Source of the DNA: Pseudocitrobacter sp913778145
Lineage (GTDB): Bacteria > Pseudomonadota > Gammaproteobacteria > Enterobacterales > Enterobacteriaceae
Length of the DNA: 64,000 nt
Assembly: GCA_035726825.1 (NCBI GenBank)
Contig: JALNTX010000003.1
Span: forward strand, 310,001 to 374,000
Direction: 5' to 3'
Part shown: positions 44,959 to 52,669 of the stretch, one piece after another
Numbering within the stretch: position 1 is the stretch's first letter
Layout of the letters: each line of letters begins with the position of its first letter
Program-made: the position numbers and the translations under genes
The notes under the pieces: generated by a model
Database searches by the model: none
What the model was told of the DNA's origin: nothing
The model's input: the letters and a program-made list of their open reading frames with translations, nothing else

Positions 44959-46271
44959 GAGCGACGCGCCGCCGCCATCAGCGCTTCAATATCGTCCGCG
45001 CGTTTAACCACCGAGGCGGTCAGGTTTTCATTACCGTCTGCTGTTATCAGAATGTCATCTTCGATACGAATACCAATGCCGCGATACTCCGCCGGAACGT
45101 CCGCATCCGGCGCGATGTACAGGCCCGGCTCGACGGTTAACACCATACCCGGTTCCAGTACGCGCGAGCGGTCCACGCCGTAAACGCCGACATCATGCAC
45201 ATCCAGCCCCAGCCAGTGGCTAAGGCCGTGCATGAAGTACGGGCGATGGGCGTTTTCTGCGATAAGCTCATCGACCTCACCGTGCAGAATCCCCAGATCG
45301 CGAAGGCCGGTAATCATGATGCGCACCACTTCGCCGGTCACTTCCTGAATAGAGGTGCCTGGACGATAGAGTTTGAGCGAGGTTTCCAGCGATTCCAGCA
45401 CAATGTCGTAAATGGCGCGCTGCGCCGGGGTAAACTTGCCGTTCACCGGGAAAGTACGAGTGATATCACCGGCATAACCTTTGTATTCGCAACCGGCGTC
45501 AATCAGCACCAGTTCGCCATCGCGCAGTTCGGATTCGTTTTCGGTGTAGTGCAGAATACAGCCGTTTTCGCCGCCGCCAACAATCGTATTGTAAGACGGG
45601 TAGCGCGCGCCGTGGCGGGTAAACTCGTGCAGAATTTCCCCTTCGAGCTGATACTCGAACATCCCCGGCTGGCATTTTTCCATCGCACGCGTGTGGGCTA
45701 GCGCGGTAATTTCGCCGGCCCGACGCATCACGGCAATCTCTTCTTCCGATTTGAACAGGCGCATTTCATGCACCAGCGGGCGCCAGTCAATCACCGTAGA
45801 CGGAGCCACCAGATTCTGGCGAGAACCTTTACGCAGTTTGTCCATGGCGGTGAAGACGATTTCATCAGCCCAGGCGTATTCTCCCTGCGCGTGATAAATC
45901 GTATCCAGCCCGTTGAGCAACTGGAACAACTGCTGGTTGATTTCGCTGAAGGCCAGCGCGCGGTCAACGCCCAGTTTTTCCGGAGCCGCATCCTGACCCA
46001 GGCGGCGACCAAACCAGATCTCCGCCGTCAGGTCGCGCACGCGGTTAAACAGCACGCTGTGATTGTGAGTGTCATCGCTTTTAATCAGCACCAGCAAGGC
46101 TTCCGGCTCGTTAAAGCCCGTGAAGTACCAGAAATCGCTGCTTTGGCGATAGGGATACTCGGAATCCGCGCTACGGGTCACTTCCGGCGCGGCAAAAATC
46201 AGCGCCGCGCTGCCTGGCTGCATTTGCGCCAGCAGTGCCTGACGGCGACGGAGAAACTCTTGCTGTGTCAT
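44955..46271 (-). CDS. pepP: Xaa-Pro aminopeptidase
   Basis: A cytoplasmic metallopeptidase that removes the N-terminal residue before proline. The 438-residue protein has an N-terminal domain and a pita-bread catalytic domain with the metal ligands seen in VLIDAGCEYKGYAGDITRTFPV (two Asp), HGLSHWLGLDVHDVG (His), VLTVEPGLYI (Glu) and GIRIEDDILI (Glu). Nearly the length of E. coli PepP (441). Operon partner of ubiH. Confidence 0.97.
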   Translation of the reverse strand: MTQQEFLRRRQALLAQMQPGSAALIFAAPEVTRSADSEYPYRQSSDFWYFTGFNEPEALLVLIKSDDTHNHSVLFNRVRDLTAEIWFGRRLGQDAAPEKLGVDRALAFSEINQQLFQLLNGLDTIYHAQGEYAWADEIVFTAMDKLRKGSRQNLVAPSTVIDWRPLVHEMRLFKSEEEIAVMRRAGEITALAHTRAMEKCQPGMFEYQLEGEILHEFTRHGARYPSYNTIVGGGENGCILHYTENESELRDGELVLIDAGCEYKGYAGDITRTFPVNGKFTPAQRAIYDIVLESLETSLKLYRPGTSIQEVTGEVVRIMITGLRDLGILHGEVDELIAENAHRPYFMHGLSHWLGLDVHDVGVYGVDRSRVLEPGMVLTVEPGLYIAPDADVPAEYRGIGIRIEDDILITADGNENLTASVVKRADDIEALMAAARRS

Positions 46272-46305
46272 GACATCTCCTTAATACGTAAAATGCGGAC
46301 GGTTT

Positions 46306-46385
46306 GTCGGATGACGGCTATGCCTTATCCAACCTACGTTCCACGACATCACTTTGTAGGCCCGATAAGCGCAGCGCCATCGGGC
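46306..46385. repeat. REP pair between pepP and ygfB
   Basis: Two opposed REP-like arms (GTCGGATGACGGCTATGCC and GTAGGCCCGATAAGCGCAG) lie in the pepP-ygfB spacer, inside what is otherwise a cotranscribed group. Confidence 0.88.
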
Positions 46386-46413
46386 AAACCCGGCAGAACG
46401 CAACCCTGAATAT

Positions 46414-46992
46414 TTAGTGTAACGTTGGCTTTTGCACTTCCGGCGCAGTCGGCTGCGGGCGCGTGAAGGTATCGTGGCATAGCAGTGCCGCAACGCGCAC
46501 GTACTCAATGATCTCTTCCAGCGACATCTCCAGCTCTTCCTGGTCTTCGTCTTCGTCGTAGCCGAGTTGTGCAATATTACGCAGATCGTCAATCGCTTCC
46601 CCGGTTTCGCCTTTCACTTTATCCAGCTTCGGCTGAGAGACGCCCAGCCCCAGCAGGTAGTGATTCACCCAGCCAGAGAGCGCATCGGCGCGTTCAAACA
46701 CGCTGACATCATCGCCGTCAGGCAGATAAAGCTGAAAAAGAAAGCCGTCGTCTTCCAGCGAATCACTGGTCACCGCATGCAGGGTACGCAGCGCTTCAGC
46801 CAGCTCGTGGCCGAAGGCCAGTCCTTCGTTGGTGAGGTCGTGAAGCAGCGGCTGCCATGAGCTGTCGCTGTTCCCGCCACAGAGCATCCCGCTGATGAGG
46901 CCATGCATTTCCGCAGGCGTCAGGCCTACCCCTTGTTGGTTCAGTAACTGGTTCACGTCGTTGTAACCAGGCATTTCGTTCTGTATAGACAT
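46414..46992 (-). CDS. ygfB: YgfB, UPF0149 family protein
   Basis: A 192-residue acidic protein of the YecA/YgfB family (PF03695) beginning MSIQNEMPGYNDVNQLLNQQGVGLTPAEMHGLISGMLCGG, close to E. coli YgfB in length and sequence. It has an acidic helix (YDEDEDQEELEMSLEEIIEYVRVAALLCHDTF). Function is unsettled; in Pseudomonas a homologue affects ampDh3 expression. Divergent from zapA. Confidence 0.95.
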   Translation of the reverse strand: MSIQNEMPGYNDVNQLLNQQGVGLTPAEMHGLISGMLCGGNSDSSWQPLLHDLTNEGLAFGHELAEALRTLHAVTSDSLEDDGFLFQLYLPDGDDVSVFERADALSGWVNHYLLGLGVSQPKLDKVKGETGEAIDDLRNIAQLGYDEDEDQEELEMSLEEIIEYVRVAALLCHDTFTRPQPTAPEVQKPTLH

Positions 46993-47042
46993 GCGCATTC
47001 ATCATCGTTGGGAGGAATATTCATGGTATGCTACCACTTTGG

Positions 47043-47086
47043 ACCCTGGTGATACCAGAAAAGGGCTTGAATGTTCATACCAGGGT
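47043..47086 (+). promoter_or_regulatory. Possible switching hairpins in the zapA leader
   Basis: An extended -10 (TGGTATGCT, 47024-47032) points to a transcript start near 47040. In the leader, ACCCTGGT (47043-47050) can pair with ACCAGGGT (47079-47086). Its CTGGT can instead pair with ACCAG at 47054-47058, so the two stems exclude each other. No known riboswitch is recognised. Confidence 0.35.
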
Positions 47087-47152
47087 AGCTATAGTGTCGC
47101 CCCTTCGCATCCTGGGTGTGAAGGCCGCGCAGTCAATCAGCAGGAAGGTGGC

Positions 47153-47482
47153 ATGTCTGCAGAACCCGTCGATATTCACATTTTTGGCCGTTCGCTTCGC
47201 GTGAATTGCCCGCCTGAACAAAGGGATGCTTTGAATCAGGCTGCGGACGATCTGAATCAGCGGTTGCAAGATCTGAAAGAACGCACTAGAGTCACAAATA
47301 CTGAGCAGCTGGTTTTCATCGCCGCGTTGAACATCAGCTATGAATTAACTCAGGAAAAGTCCAAGACGCGCGACTACGCTTCCAGTATGGAGCAGCGCAT
47401 TCGGATGCTTCAGCAGACCATTGAACAGGCATTGCTTGACCAGGGTCGCACCTCCGAAAAGTCAGGGCAAAACTTTGAATAA
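47153..47482 (+). CDS. zapA: Cell division protein ZapA
   Basis: A Z-ring-associated protein of 109 residues, the E. coli length. The ATG at 47153 follows an AGGAAGG site. The N-terminal globular part (SAEPVDIHIFGRSLRVNCPPEQRDAL) and the long coiled-coil (about 30-105, with EQLVFIAALNISYELTQEK) are as in the family. It is upstream of ssrS and fau in the conserved order. Confidence 0.97.
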   Translation: MSAEPVDIHIFGRSLRVNCPPEQRDALNQAADDLNQRLQDLKERTRVTNTEQLVFIAALNISYELTQEKSKTRDYASSMEQRIRMLQQTIEQALLDQGRTSEKSGQNFE

Positions 47483-47523
47483 CACTTTGCAGTTTACTGT
47501 GGTAGAGTGACTGTGAAGACAAA

Positions 47524-47707
47524 ATTTCTCTGAGATGTTCGCAAGCGGGCCAGTCCCCTGAGCCGATATTTCATACCACAAGAATGTGGCGCTCCATGGT
47601 TGGTGAGCATGCTCGGCCCGTCCGAGAAGCCTTAAAACTGTGACGACACATTCACCTTGAACCAAGGGTTCAAGGGTTACAGCCTGCGGCGGCATCTCGG
47701 AGATTCC
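47524..47707 (+). ncRNA. ssrS: 6S RNA
   Basis: A 184-base region matches E. coli 6S RNA almost throughout, from ATTTCTCTGAGATGTTCGC to GCGGCGGCATCTCGGAG. The ends pair (CTCTGAGATG with CATCTCGGAG), and the long central bulge that mimics an open promoter is kept. It binds sigma70 RNA polymerase in stationary phase. It lies between zapA and fau, as in E. coli. Confidence 0.98.
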
Positions 47708-47730
47708 CCTTCTTTTACTACCAACCCCCT

Positions 47731-48327
47731 ATGACACAACTTCCTGAACTCGCCCTTTCCCGACAAGACATCCGCAAGATGATTCGGCAACGGCGTCGCG
47801 AGCTAACAGAACAGCAGCAAATCGATTTTGGCGAGCAGGCCGCAACCCGCATGATGGCGTATCCGCCCATGGTGATGGCCCATACGGTCGCGCTATTTCT
47901 TTCCTTTGATGGCGAGCTCGACACCCAACCGCTAATAGAACAACTCTGGCGAGCGGGCAAACGCGTTTATCTGCCGGTGCTTCACCCCTTCAGCCCTGGA
48001 AACCTGTTGTTTCTGCACTATCACCCGCACAGCGAACTGGTGGTAAACCGTCTAAAAATCCACGAGCCGAAGCTGGATGTGCGCGATGTTCTTCCTCTTA
48101 GTAAACTGGATGTGCTGATTACGCCACTGGTGGCTTTTGACGAAAAGGGGCAACGACTGGGGATGGGCGGCGGGTTTTACGATCGCACGCTGCAAAACTG
48201 GAAACAGCATGGCATCAGCCCGGTAGGCTACGCACACGATTGTCAGTTGGTGGAACGCTTGCCGGTTGAAGAGTGGGATATCCCGCTGCCAGCGGTGGTG
48301 ACGCCGTCAAAAACCTGGGTGTGGTAG
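47731..48327 (+). CDS. fau: 5-formyltetrahydrofolate cyclo-ligase
   Basis: Converts 5-formyl-THF to 5,10-methenyl-THF with ATP. The 198-residue protein contains the family motif RLGMGGGFYDRTL (about 144-156), the N-terminal SRQDIRKMIRQRRREL and VALFLSFDGELDTQPLI. It is processed with, or read through from, 6S RNA as in E. coli, where ygfA is its downstream gene. Confidence 0.97.
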   Translation: MTQLPELALSRQDIRKMIRQRRRELTEQQQIDFGEQAATRMMAYPPMVMAHTVALFLSFDGELDTQPLIEQLWRAGKRVYLPVLHPFSPGNLLFLHYHPHSELVVNRLKIHEPKLDVRDVLPLSKLDVLITPLVAFDEKGQRLGMGGGFYDRTLQNWKQHGISPVGYAHDCQLVERLPVEEWDIPLPAVVTPSKTWVW

Positions 48328-48386
48328 GGCGAAGTTTCCCACTCCGCCCCGATTGACTTTGCTGATTCTTTGACCTAATTTAGTGA

Positions 48387-48534
48387 GTAAGGGTAAGGGA
48401 GGATTGCTCCTCCCTCTGGAACTCTGTTTAGAAAGCTGCCGGGCTTATCATCAACAGAATAACCAGGATGATGACTATCCTCATCATAACCCTTCTCCTT
48501 TCAGCCCCTGCTTCGGTAGGGGCTTTCCCGTTTT
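48387..48534 (+). ncRNA. SibC-like antitoxin RNA, copy 1
   Basis: The opening GTAAGGGTAAGGGAGGATTG is the same as the E. coli SibC RNA as I remember it. A promoter precedes it: TTGACT (48353-48358), 17 bases, TAATTT (48376-48381). It ends at a terminator with stem AGCCCCTGC/GTAGGGGCT and a TTCG loop, then T residues. It is antisense to the whole ibs reading frame. Position between fau and serA is the sibC position in E. coli. Confidence 0.88.
48428..48487 (-). CDS. Ibs-type small hydrophobic toxin, copy 1
   Basis: A 19-residue peptide, MMRIVIILVILLMISPAAF, very like E. coli IbsC in length and pattern (MMR start, Ile/Val/Leu core, aromatic end). AAGGAG lies seven bases upstream of the ATG. 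Ibs peptides insert in the inner membrane and depolarise it when not held by the antisense Sib RNA. Confidence 0.88.
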   Translation of the reverse strand: MMRIVIILVILLMISPAAF

Positions 48535-48728
48535 AGCATCATGCTGCCCCTATCCTAATCTTTCTTACGCACACAAAAACGCCGTCGCACGGCTTTAATT
48601 GCCTTTTACGACTCGCTTCGCAAAGTGATTTACATACGTTTCAGAAGGCTTATAACGCGAAGTGACGATGTTTTACGGCACAGATTTCACCCGATTGACA
48701 CCGCCGTTTTTTTGACCTACATTCCTCG

Positions 48729-48878
48729 GTAAAGGGTGAGGGAGGCGAACCTCCCTCCTGCGTCTTTGTTAATATGCCGGGAAAGCGATTATTAACAGAA
48801 TCAGCAGCATGATGACGTAGCTCATCATCGTCCCTTTCCTTATCAGAGCCCCTGCTTCGGTAGGGGCTTTCCCGTTTT
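48729..48878 (+). ncRNA. Sib-like antitoxin RNA, copy 2
   Basis: Promoter TTGACA (48695-48700), 17 bases, TACATT (48718-48723). The RNA starts near GTAAAGGGTGAGGG, has a GGAGG...CCTCC hairpin like copy 1 and ends at the same terminator (AGCCCCTGC/GTAGGGGCT). It covers the second ibs frame in antisense. The middle, which pairs with the toxin message, differs from copy 1, so each RNA should act mainly on its own partner. Confidence 0.85.
48769..48828 (-). CDS. Ibs-type small hydrophobic toxin, copy 2
   Basis: A 19-residue peptide, MMSYVIMLLILLIIAFPAY, with a GGAAAGG ribosome site. It keeps the family pattern (IbsC-like end xFPAY) but differs from copy 1 at most positions, including loss of the Arg at position 3. 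It is read leftward, antisense to the second Sib RNA. Confidence 0.85.
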   Translation of the reverse strand: MMSYVIMLLILLIIAFPAY

Positions 48879-49058
48879 AGCATCATGCTGCCCCTATCCT
48901 AATCCTTCTAGCGCACGCAAAGACGCCGTCGCGCGGCTTTAGTTGCCTTTCACGACTCGCTTCGCAAAGTGATTTACATACGTTTCAGGATGGAATAAAG
49001 CAGCGGATAAGCGGGAAAGATCGGGCAGGCCAACGGCCCGCCCGTAGGGTGATAACAA

Positions 49059-50291
49059 TCAGAACAGCATGCGTGCGCGAACCGTGCCCGGAATCGCTTT
49101 CATGCTTTGCAGCGCTTTCTGCGCCACGTCTTCTTCTGCTTCGATATCAATAACCACATAACCCATCTGCGGCGTGGTTTGCAGGTACTGAGCGGCAATG
49201 TTGACGCCCTGCTCAGCGAAGATCTGGTTGATAGCGGTCAGTACGCCTGGACGATTTTCGTGGATGTGCAGCAGGCGGCGGCCACCGTGAATCGGCAACG
49301 ACACTTCCGGGAAGTTCACCGCAGAAAGGGTTGAGCCGTTATCAGAGTATTTCGCCAGCTTACCTGCTACTTCCAGGCCGATATTTTCCTGCGCTTCCTG
49401 AGTAGAACCACCGATGTGCGGCGTCAGAATCACGTTATCAAATTCGCACAGCGGCGAGGTGAACGGGTCGCTGTTGGTCGCCGGTTCGGTCGGGAAGACG
49501 TCGATCGCCGCGCCCGCCAGATGTTTACGTGCCAGCGCATCGCACAGCGCCGGGATATCCACAACGGTGCCGCGAGAAGCGTTAATCAGCAGTGAACCCG
49601 GCTTCATCAGCGCCAGTTCTTCCACGCCCATCATGTTTTTAGTTGAGGCATTTTCCGGCACATGCAGGCTGACGACATCACTCATATTCAGCAGGTCGGA
49701 AAGATGCTGTACCTGCGTCGCGTTACCCAGCGGCAGTTTGTTTTCGATGTCGTAGAAGAAGACATGCATCCCCAGCGATTCCGCCAGAATACCCAACTGC
49801 GTGCCGATATGGCCGTAACCGATGATGCCCAATTTTTTACCGCGCGCTTCAAAAGAGCCCACGGCCAGTTTATTCCACACGCCGCGGTGCGCTTTAGCGT
49901 TAGCTTCCGGCACGCCGCGCAGCAGCAGCAGCAGTTCGCCAATTACCAACTCAGCTACGGAACGGGTATTCGAGAACGGGGCGTTAAAGACCGGCACGCC
50001 GCGTTTGGCCGCCGCTTTCAGGTCAACCTGATTGGTGCCGATGCAGAAGCAGCCCACCGCCACCAGTTTTTCTGCCGCCGCAAAGATTTCTTCTGTCAGA
50101 TGCGTACGGGAGCGCAGGCCAATGAAATGGGCATCACGGATAGACTCTTTCAGTTGTTCGCTGTCCAGCGCGCCTTTATGAAACTCAATGTTGGTGTAAC
50201 CTGCTGCACGAAGGCTATCCAGTGCCTTCTGATGTACGCCTTCTACCAGCAGAAATTTAATCTTCTCTTTTTCCAGTGATACCTTAGCCAT
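49059..50291 (-). CDS. serA: D-3-phosphoglycerate dehydrogenase
   Basis: First enzyme of serine synthesis. The ATG at 50291 gives 410 residues (MAKVSLEKEKIKFLLVEGVHQKALDSLRAAGY), as in E. coli. It has an NAD fold with GIIGYGHIGTQLGILAESLGMHVFFYD, substrate and catalytic segments INASRGTVVD, AIDVFPTEPA and LTPHIGGSTQEAQENIG, and a C-terminal ACT domain (about 338-410, RPGVLTAINQIFAEQGVNIAAQYLQT) that binds serine for feedback inhibition. Confidence 0.98.
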   Translation of the reverse strand: MAKVSLEKEKIKFLLVEGVHQKALDSLRAAGYTNIEFHKGALDSEQLKESIRDAHFIGLRSRTHLTEEIFAAAEKLVAVGCFCIGTNQVDLKAAAKRGVPVFNAPFSNTRSVAELVIGELLLLLRGVPEANAKAHRGVWNKLAVGSFEARGKKLGIIGYGHIGTQLGILAESLGMHVFFYDIENKLPLGNATQVQHLSDLLNMSDVVSLHVPENASTKNMMGVEELALMKPGSLLINASRGTVVDIPALCDALARKHLAGAAIDVFPTEPATNSDPFTSPLCEFDNVILTPHIGGSTQEAQENIGLEVAGKLAKYSDNGSTLSAVNFPEVSLPIHGGRRLLHIHENRPGVLTAINQIFAEQGVNIAAQYLQTTPQMGYVVIDIEAEEDVAQKALQSMKAIPGTVRARMLF

Positions 50292-50484
50292 TTCCCCGCC
50301 CTGTCTTTGTTTTACTGATGTTGTGATGAACGAAAGTTCACCTAAGCAACATATCAAAAAAAACTATCGCGGCAATCTAAACGTTTGCGCGTGACCCATG
50401 CAGAAAATTCACGCAGGGCGCAATGTCAGAATAAAATGCTATGCATAAGAAATTAGATGGGATGTTAATGAAGTGCTTTTACGA

Positions 50485-50504
50485 AATGTGACACAAGTCA
50501 CCAA
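50485..50504. promoter_or_regulatory. CRP-like site upstream of serA
   Basis: TGTGA-CACAAG-TCACC matches the CRP half sites TGTGA-N6-TCACA at nine of ten positions, about 200 bases upstream of serA. CRP and Lrp both act on serA in E. coli, so the site fits. Nothing else is seen in 50292-50517 beyond promoter-like AT-rich DNA. Confidence 0.6.
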
Positions 50505-50517
50505 AATAGGGCGGGTA

Positions 50518-50547
50518 AAAAAATTTGGGGGAAAAGAGCTTCCCCCA
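50518..50547 (-). terminator. Intrinsic terminator of rpiA
   Basis: TGGGGGAA (50526-50533) and TTCCCCCA (50540-50547) form a perfect 8-bp stem with a 6-base loop. On the rpiA strand it is followed by AATTTTTTT, and it begins six bases after the rpiA stop. Confidence 0.93.
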
Positions 50548-50553
50548 GCCAGA

Positions 50554-51213
50554 TCATTTCACGATGGTTTTCACACCATCAGCCGTACCAATGAGTGCGA
50601 CATCAGCCCCACGGTTGGCGAATAATCCCACGGTCACGACACCAGGAATCGCGTTGATGGCGTTTTCCAGTGCAATGGCGTCAAGAATTTCCAGCCCATG
50701 CACATCCAGAATCACGTTGCCGTTGTCGGTGATTACGCCCTGACGATACTCCGGACGGCCACCCAGTTTCACCAGTTGCCGCGCCACGCAGCTGCGCGCC
50801 ATCGGAATCACTTCAACCGGCAGCGGGAAATTCCCCAGGATATCAACCTGTTTGGAGGCATCAGCGATACAGATGAATTTGTCTGCGACAGAGGCAATAA
50901 TTTTTTCACGCGTTAACGCCGCCCCGCCACCTTTAATCATCTGCATGTGGCCGTTGATTTCATCGGCACCGTCAACGTAGATACCCAGACGGTCAACTTC
51001 GTTAAGGTCAAAAACAGTGATCCCCAGGCTTTTCAGTTTCTCGGTAGAAGCATCAGAGCTGGATACCGCACCTTCAATCTGCCCTTTCATGGTGCCCAGC
51101 GCATCAATAAAGTGCGCGGCGGTAGAGCCCGTGCCGACACCAACGATGGTGCCTGGTTGTACATATTGAAGCGCCGCCCAACCTACTGCTTTTTTCAGTT
51201 CATCCTGCGTCAT
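50554..51213 (-). CDS. rpiA: Ribose-5-phosphate isomerase A
   Basis: Interconverts ribose 5-phosphate and ribulose 5-phosphate. The ATG at 51213 gives 219 residues (MTQDELKKAVGWAALQYVQPGTIVGVGTGSTAAHFIDAL), the E. coli length. The phosphate loop GTGSTAA, the catalytic Asp region YVDGADEIN and the Lys/Glu segment KGGGAALTREKIIA are intact. It is back to back in the conserved order with serA and shares the strand of the LysR gene upstream. Confidence 0.98.
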   Translation of the reverse strand: MTQDELKKAVGWAALQYVQPGTIVGVGTGSTAAHFIDALGTMKGQIEGAVSSSDASTEKLKSLGITVFDLNEVDRLGIYVDGADEINGHMQMIKGGGAALTREKIIASVADKFICIADASKQVDILGNFPLPVEVIPMARSCVARQLVKLGGRPEYRQGVITDNGNVILDVHGLEILDAIALENAINAIPGVVTVGLFANRGADVALIGTADGVKTIVK

Positions 51214-51268
51214 GGTAATTTCGCCCGTGGTGTGAAAATTCAGCCGTATTATATACAAAAATTGGCCG

Positions 51269-52165
51269 CTAGATCCCTTCGCCAAGTCGGGTTAATAGCT
51301 CATCAATAAAAAATCGGGCGATAGCTGGCATGCCCTTACTCGCCGGGAAAAGCGCAAAGAGCTGTTTTGGCAAACCGTACCAGTCAGGGAAAAGATGAAT
51401 CAGTTCCCCCCGATTAAGCCCTTCTTTGCAGGAAAAGGGTGGCATCAATGCCACACCATTGCCGCCAGTCACGCCCTGCAGCAAGACACGCAAGTTATTG
51501 GATTGCAGCCTGGGCGTCGGGTTCAGCGTAATCTCACGCACGCCGTCAGTGACACGCCACTGGGCGCTATTGTTATCCGCCAAACGAAGCATCGCGGAAA
51601 CGTGCATCAGGTCATCAATGGTCTGCACTTCAGGATGCTGTGCAATCCATTTAGGGCTGGCAACGAAGATATCAGCCTGTGTATGCAGTTTTTTATAGTG
51701 CAGCGTAGAGTCAGCAAGCCTTCCCGAGGACGTCACCAGCGCAAAATCAATGCCCTCGGTGATTAAATCGACAGGACGGTTTTCCGCGAGCAGCTGTATA
51801 CGCGCCAGGGGCCAACGGGCGATAAATTCGCTGACAAATTCGCCAAACCAGCTCTCCGCCATAAAAACGGGGGCGCTCACCCGCAACATTCCCTGAGGTG
51901 CCTCCTGAACCGCCATAACCACCGCGCGGGCTCGCTCTGCCTGACTCACCATCGTCCGGCACTCTATCGCAAACTGTTCACCTGCGGACGTTAGCGATAA
52001 GCGCCGCGTCGTGCGCTGGATCAACCGCACGTCCAGACTCTCCTCCAGCGCAGACATCCGGCGGCTGAGAACAGATTTGGACACGCCGCAGCGTTCTGCC
52101 GCCCTGCTATAGCTGCCTTCCTCAGCAATCAAGGAAAAATAGTAGTAGTCATTCCAGTCGATCAT
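51269..52165 (-). CDS. LysR-family transcriptional regulator
   Basis: A 298-residue regulator with helix-turn-helix at about 18-37 (YSRAAERCGVSKSVLSRRMSALEESLDVRLIQRTTRRLSLTSAGE), of the large AaeR/DmlR-like group. It is divergent from a small DUF1471 protein and a ruined flavin reductase gene, the likely former targets. It is not part of the E. coli order at this point. The 174-base divergent region is AT-rich with no obvious dyad. Confidence 0.85.
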   Translation of the reverse strand: MIDWNDYYYFSLIAEEGSYSRAAERCGVSKSVLSRRMSALEESLDVRLIQRTTRRLSLTSAGEQFAIECRTMVSQAERARAVVMAVQEAPQGMLRVSAPVFMAESWFGEFVSEFIARWPLARIQLLAENRPVDLITEGIDFALVTSSGRLADSTLHYKKLHTQADIFVASPKWIAQHPEVQTIDDLMHVSAMLRLADNNSAQWRVTDGVREITLNPTPRLQSNNLRVLLQGVTGGNGVALMPPFSCKEGLNRGELIHLFPDWYGLPKQLFALFPASKGMPAIARFFIDELLTRLGEGI

Positions 52166-52339
52166 GATTGTTCTTTTTTCACAACAATGAAGTGCAATTT
52201 TGTGTATTTAACCACCACATCAAGAACATTTATACTCCTTTCATGCTACGACAGAATGACGATCTTACCCCCTCACTGTAAGCGTAATTTGCGTGGCACA
52301 AAGAGTGACTGGACGCTAACAATTATGAAAGGAATTAAA

Positions 52340-52600
52340 ATGTCGATGAACGCAAAAATTATTACCGCTCTGTTTCTGAGCATAATTTCTACTAACACCT
52401 TTGCCGCTACAGAAATTTTAAAACCGACACCCGACATGAAAGAAATTGCACGCATATCGCTTTCAGAGAAGATAACTAACCCGGCGGGCATAGAAGATAA
52501 AGTTCGTGAGAAAGCAGATTCTCTACAAGGGAATTACTATCAGATAACATCCATTTCTGGCCGCGATTATCTGCACGCCACGGCGATTATCTACAAATAA
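52340..52600 (+). CDS. DUF1471 (YhcN/BhsA/McbA-like) periplasmic protein
   Basis: The ATG at 52340 is chosen because AAAGGAATT lies just before it; an ATG at 52325 is also in frame. The 86-residue product has a signal peptide (about 1-24, ending TFAA) and a short domain ending DSLQGNYYQITSISGRDYLHATAIIYK, the C-terminal pattern of the DUF1471 family. Members act in stress resistance, biofilm formation and outer-membrane changes. A clean terminator follows. Divergent from a LysR gene, which may control it. Confidence 0.75.
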   Translation: MSMNAKIITALFLSIISTNTFAATEILKPTPDMKEIARISLSEKITNPAGIEDKVREKADSLQGNYYQITSISGRDYLHATAIIYK

Positions 52601-52629
52601 AGATTACCTCCCTTCACTATTCTCATGAT

Positions 52630-52656
52630 GTACGGGATAAATATCCCGTACTTTTT
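52630..52656 (+). terminator. Intrinsic terminator after the DUF1471 gene
   Basis: GTACGGGATA (52630-52639) and TATCCCGTAC (52642-52651) form a perfect inverted repeat whose centre opens into a 4-base loop, followed by five T residues. Confidence 0.9.
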
Positions 52657-52669
52657 AAGACAGTTAAAA

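Larger units (their letters stand above)
48503..48993. repeat. Tandem duplication of the sib/ibs unit
   Basis: The block 48503-48649 recurs at 48847-48993 with only scattered changes, an offset of 344 bases; the two Sib promoters are 342 bases apart. The unit therefore holds promoter, Sib RNA, ibs and a further 115 conserved bases beyond the Sib terminator, which on the toxin strand is upstream of ibs. Confidence 0.9.
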
